From the NCBI RefSeq assembly GCF_003268655.1, contig NZ_CP029642.1, positions 2,356,001 through 2,420,000 on the forward strand: 64,000 bases of DNA, written 5' to 3'. Position numbers and translations under genes: made by a program. This DNA is from Arthrobacter dokdonellae (lineage in GTDB: Bacteria; Actinomycetota; Actinomycetes; Actinomycetales; Micrococcaceae). This document shows, piece after piece, positions 62,154 to 64,000 of this stretch. The notes beneath the pieces are model-generated. The model worked only from the letters and a program-made list of their open reading frames with translations, did no database searches and had not been told where the DNA came from. Within the stretch, counting starts at the first letter, position 1; each line of letters begins with the position of its first letter.

Positions 62154-62702
62154 ATGAGAAAGTTCACGTCATGGCTGGCAGTACTGGGGCTGCTCGCCGC
62201 CTTCGTTTTCGTCGCGCCAAGCCAGGCACAGGCAGCACCCTACTGCGGGATCACCTGGGGGTCGCTGGCCAAGTCGGCCGGCACCCTCTCCAGCGCGCCC
62301 ATCACCAACGTCAGGGCAGGCCAACACCCCTGCTTTGACCGCGTCGTCGTTGACATCGGCGGCCACGCCGGAGGCTACACCGTGCAGTACGTCACGGCGG
62401 TCCACAGGGAGGGCAGCGGTGCCGTGGTGCCGCTGCGCGGAGGAGCCTTCCTGCAGGCAACGGTCAAGGATCCCACATACAACGTTGCCACCGGCGCCCA
62501 AGTCTACCGGCCCGCCAACCCGAATGAACTGGTCAACACGGCCGGCTTCGCCACTTTCCGCCAGGTGGCCCTGGCCGGCAGCTTTGAATCCCAGACAACC
62601 CTTGGCATGGGGGTGCGGGCCAGGCTCCCGTTCACCGTGTTTGTCCTGTCCGGTCCGGGCAGCCAGTCGCGGCTGGTGATTGACGTGGCGCACAGGTGGT
62701 AG
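62154..62702 (+). CDS. Secreted AMIN-like domain protein
   Basis: 182 residues from ATG 62154 with AGAGGAAG upstream. Signal peptide MRKFTSWLAVLGLLAAFVFV with AQA cleavage before APYCG. The mature domain (CFDRVVVDIGGHAGGYTVQYV, VTGARVYRP-like ATGAQVYRPANP, FRQVALAGSFESQTTLGMGV, LVIDVAHRW) is the AMIN-like fold of actinobacterial cell-envelope proteins, possibly wall-glycan binding. Two cysteines (31, 61) may form a disulfide. Confidence 0.82.
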   Translation: MRKFTSWLAVLGLLAAFVFVAPSQAQAAPYCGITWGSLAKSAGTLSSAPITNVRAGQHPCFDRVVVDIGGHAGGYTVQYVTAVHREGSGAVVPLRGGAFLQATVKDPTYNVATGAQVYRPANPNELVNTAGFATFRQVALAGSFESQTTLGMGVRARLPFTVFVLSGPGSQSRLVIDVAHRW

Positions 62703-62714
62703 CGGGTCACCCGC

Positions 62715-62774
62715 GTTCCTGCGGGCAGCTGACGATTCCTGCGGGCAGCTGACGGTTCCTGCGGGCAGCTGACG
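62715..62774. repeat. 20-bp tandem repeat, three copies
   Basis: Unit (G/A)TTCCTGCGGGCAGCTGACG at 62715-62734, 62735-62754 and 62755-62774; the copies differ only at the first base. Sits between the AMIN-like gene and its terminator. Confidence 0.95.
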
Positions 62775-62776
62775 AC

Positions 62777-62808
62777 GGCGCGTTCCCTGCCAAGGCGGGG
62801 AACGCGCC
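62777..62808. terminator. Bidirectional terminator
   Basis: 11-bp stem GGCGCGTTCCC (62777-62787) with GGGAACGCGCC (62798-62808), between convergent genes. Confidence 0.75.
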
Positions 62809-62830
62809 ATCGTACCGGGAGATGGCTGCC

Positions 62831-63253
62831 CTAGCGGTCCGGTTCGGTGCCGAGCTCAAAGCGGAAGCCGCTGACGTTGCCCGGGGTAATTTCCACGTAC
62901 GTGTACTTCCTCGTCCGGATCCACGGTGCCAGGGGCAGCAGGTCCAGGGCGTCGATCTCGCTTTGCGACTCGACCACGCGGGCCGTGCCCTCCACCACCA
63001 CGCTCCAGGCCTCCGACTCCGCGATCCCGTCAATTTCAAAGGCCACCGAGTTGTTGACCGTCAGCTGGGCCAGCTTGGTGCCGGGGTTGGTGCGCATGAG
63101 CAGCCTGCCGTCGTGCGCCAGGTAGTTGATGGGGAAGATGTTCGGAACGTCGGCCACGCTGACCGCCAGCCGGCCAAACGAGGTGTGTTCCAAAAATCGC
63201 CAGGCATCTTGAGTGGACATTGCTTCGCCGGGGTGCTCGTCGTTGGTCGTCAT
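62831..63253 (-). CDS. Pyridoxamine 5'-phosphate oxidase-family (split beta-barrel) protein
   Basis: 140 residues from ATG 63253. FMN-binding split barrel: AWRFLEHTSFGRLAVSVADVPNIFPINYLAHDGRLLMRTNPGTKLAQL split at PNIFP, then VAFEIDGIAESEAWSVVVEGTARVV. This is the single-domain flavin/F420 group common in actinobacteria, not PdxH. Reductase role likely, substrate unknown. Confidence 0.88.
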   Translation of the reverse strand: MTTNDEHPGEAMSTQDAWRFLEHTSFGRLAVSVADVPNIFPINYLAHDGRLLMRTNPGTKLAQLTVNNSVAFEIDGIAESEAWSVVVEGTARVVESQSEIDALDLLPLAPWIRTRKYTYVEITPGNVSGFRFELGTEPDR

Positions 63254-63261
63254 GGTGCTGA

Positions 63262-64000
63262 TTATGCCTCGTCCGGCTGTGCGGCGCCCGCACTTTCGCG
63301 TAATACCACCTGGCCCGCGATGGCGGCGTCGGAACTGCGCGACGGGTCCAACGCCAGTTCCGCCGCGAGCCGCCCGATCTGTTCCAAGGGCAGCCGGTAG
63401 GTGGTCAGGCCGGGGGAGTGGTCGCGCAGGGTGGGGATGTCGTCAAAGCCGGCCACCTGCACGTCCTGGGGGATGCGCAGCCCGCGCGAGCGCAGCGCCG
63501 TCATGGCGCCGAGGGCCATGACGTCGTTGGCCGCCAGCAGGCACAGGCCTGCCGCGCCGGCGTCGTCCCCGGGGCCCGCTCCAATCCCGGTGACCGCGTC
63601 CTTGTCGGCGATGCCCACTTGTTCCAGGCATTCCAGTGTGGCGTCGAAGCCGCCCTGGCTGTTGAACGCGCCCGGCACCACGGCCACCGGCTCAAGGCCC
63701 GCGGCGGCCAGCGCCCGCGTGAAACCCTCCACGCGGTGGCGGGCAGTGTTGCGCTCCGGCGGCCCGGCCAGGATGGCGAAACGCCGGTGGCCCTGTTCGA
63801 TGAGGGCGGCGGCCAGGGCGGCGGCACCCTCCTCGTTGGGCAGGGTGAGCGATTGCGCCCCCGGGATGTGCGTGGCGCCCAGGGCCACCACGCGTCCGCC
63901 ATTGGCGATGTAGCGCCCCAGTGCGGCGGAAAGCCGGGGGTCCTCGCTGTGCAGGCGCGAGGCCGCCAGGATGATTGCGTCGGTGCGGTAGGAGATGAAG
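63262..64000 (-). CDS. LacI-family transcriptional regulator, partial (5' end outside window)
   Basis: The frame enters from the right edge and ends at 63262, giving ~245 residues of the periplasmic-binding-protein-like ligand domain: ISYRTDAIILAASRL, GGRVVALGATHIPG, ALIEQGHRRFAILAGPPERNTARHRVEGF split at PPE, LLAANDVMALGAMTALRSRG, QDVQVAGFDDIPTLRDHSPGLTTYRLPLEQIGRLAAE. The N-terminal HTH is not in the window. Probably senses a sugar; target genes are likely beyond the edge. Confidence 0.92.
   Translation of the reverse strand, partial: FISYRTDAIILAASRLHSEDPRLSAALGRYIANGGRVVALGATHIPGAQSLTLPNEEGAAALAAALIEQGHRRFAILAGPPERNTARHRVEGFTRALAAAGLEPVAVVPGAFNSQGGFDATLECLEQVGIADKDAVTGIGAGPGDDAGAAGLCLLAANDVMALGAMTALRSRGLRIPQDVQVAGFDDIPTLRDHSPGLTTYRLPLEQIGRLAAELALDPSRSSDAAIAGQVVLRESAGAAQPDEA

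Noticed and set aside
62715..62774. CRISPR array
   Set aside because: Units are directly adjacent without spacers, only three copies, and there are no cas genes; a simple tandem repeat.

Overview
The window is GC-rich chromosomal DNA with tightly packed genes, frequent GTG/TTG starts, short start/stop overlaps, form II CO-dehydrogenase-type genes, Dps, NiCoT-linked urease and an IclR-controlled quinate/protocatechuate cluster. Together these point to an actinobacterium, most likely an Arthrobacter-like Micrococcaceae. That assignment is inferred from gene content; no rRNA or tRNA gene was seen.

Region 1 (1-7600) is an aromatic/hydroaromatic acid catabolism island. A minus-strand operon runs quinate/shikimate dehydrogenase, 3-dehydroshikimate dehydratase (two-domain QsuB type), pcaH, pcaG, pcaB (cut by the window edge). 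An IclR regulator and a divergent MHS-family importer follow. A perfect inverted repeat lies just upstream of the operon, and the iclR leader is partly duplicated. Import, oxidation to dehydroshikimate, dehydration to protocatechuate and ring cleavage can be read from these genes; 3-dehydroquinate dehydratase and the later steps lie elsewhere.

Region 2 (7600-15050) holds housekeeping and unknown genes: a methyltransferase with a leaderless-type promoter, an aldo/keto reductase, a diacylglycerol-kinase-like lipid kinase, an FBP zinc-finger (FusB-like) protein, YqeY, a broken flotillin gene and a DUF2188 protein.

Region 3 (15050-23640) is a minus-strand molybdenum hydroxylase (cox) cluster: ankyrin protein, coxD (MoxR), coxE (VWA), XdhC, coxS, coxL (AYRGAGR, form II), coxM, coxG.

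Region 4 (24000-35200) is a mosaic of small enzymes, with two closely similar alpha/beta hydrolase paralogues 5 kb apart, each directly downstream of a gene remnant (an SDR and a GlsB/YeaQ-type membrane protein).

Region 5 (35200-55200) contains a glycosyltransferase, a LolA-like protein with an ABC exporter preceded by a tiny coupled upstream ORF, a metallo-hydrolase, HrpB helicase, an SDR with Dps, two GH25-like secreted proteins (one lipoprotein, one with five FG-GAP repeats), a YciO/Sua5 protein, a bifunctional penicillin-binding protein, a sedolisin (S53) and a DHA2 exporter.

Region 6 (55400-61800) is a complete ureABCEFGD operon plus a NiCoT nickel permease. The right end carries a heme O synthase (ctaB) remnant, an AMIN-like secreted protein, a PNPOx-family protein and a truncated LacI-family regulator.

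Across the window, short tandem duplications (15-27 bp) and palindromic repeat units recur, both between genes and, in multiples of three, inside coding ends (pcaG, hrpB, ureB, ureD). Repeat sequence also forms part of the coxG linker and may supply the SDR start codon. Together with four decayed genes this is the most unusual signal here. I found no convincing wholly new multi-gene system.
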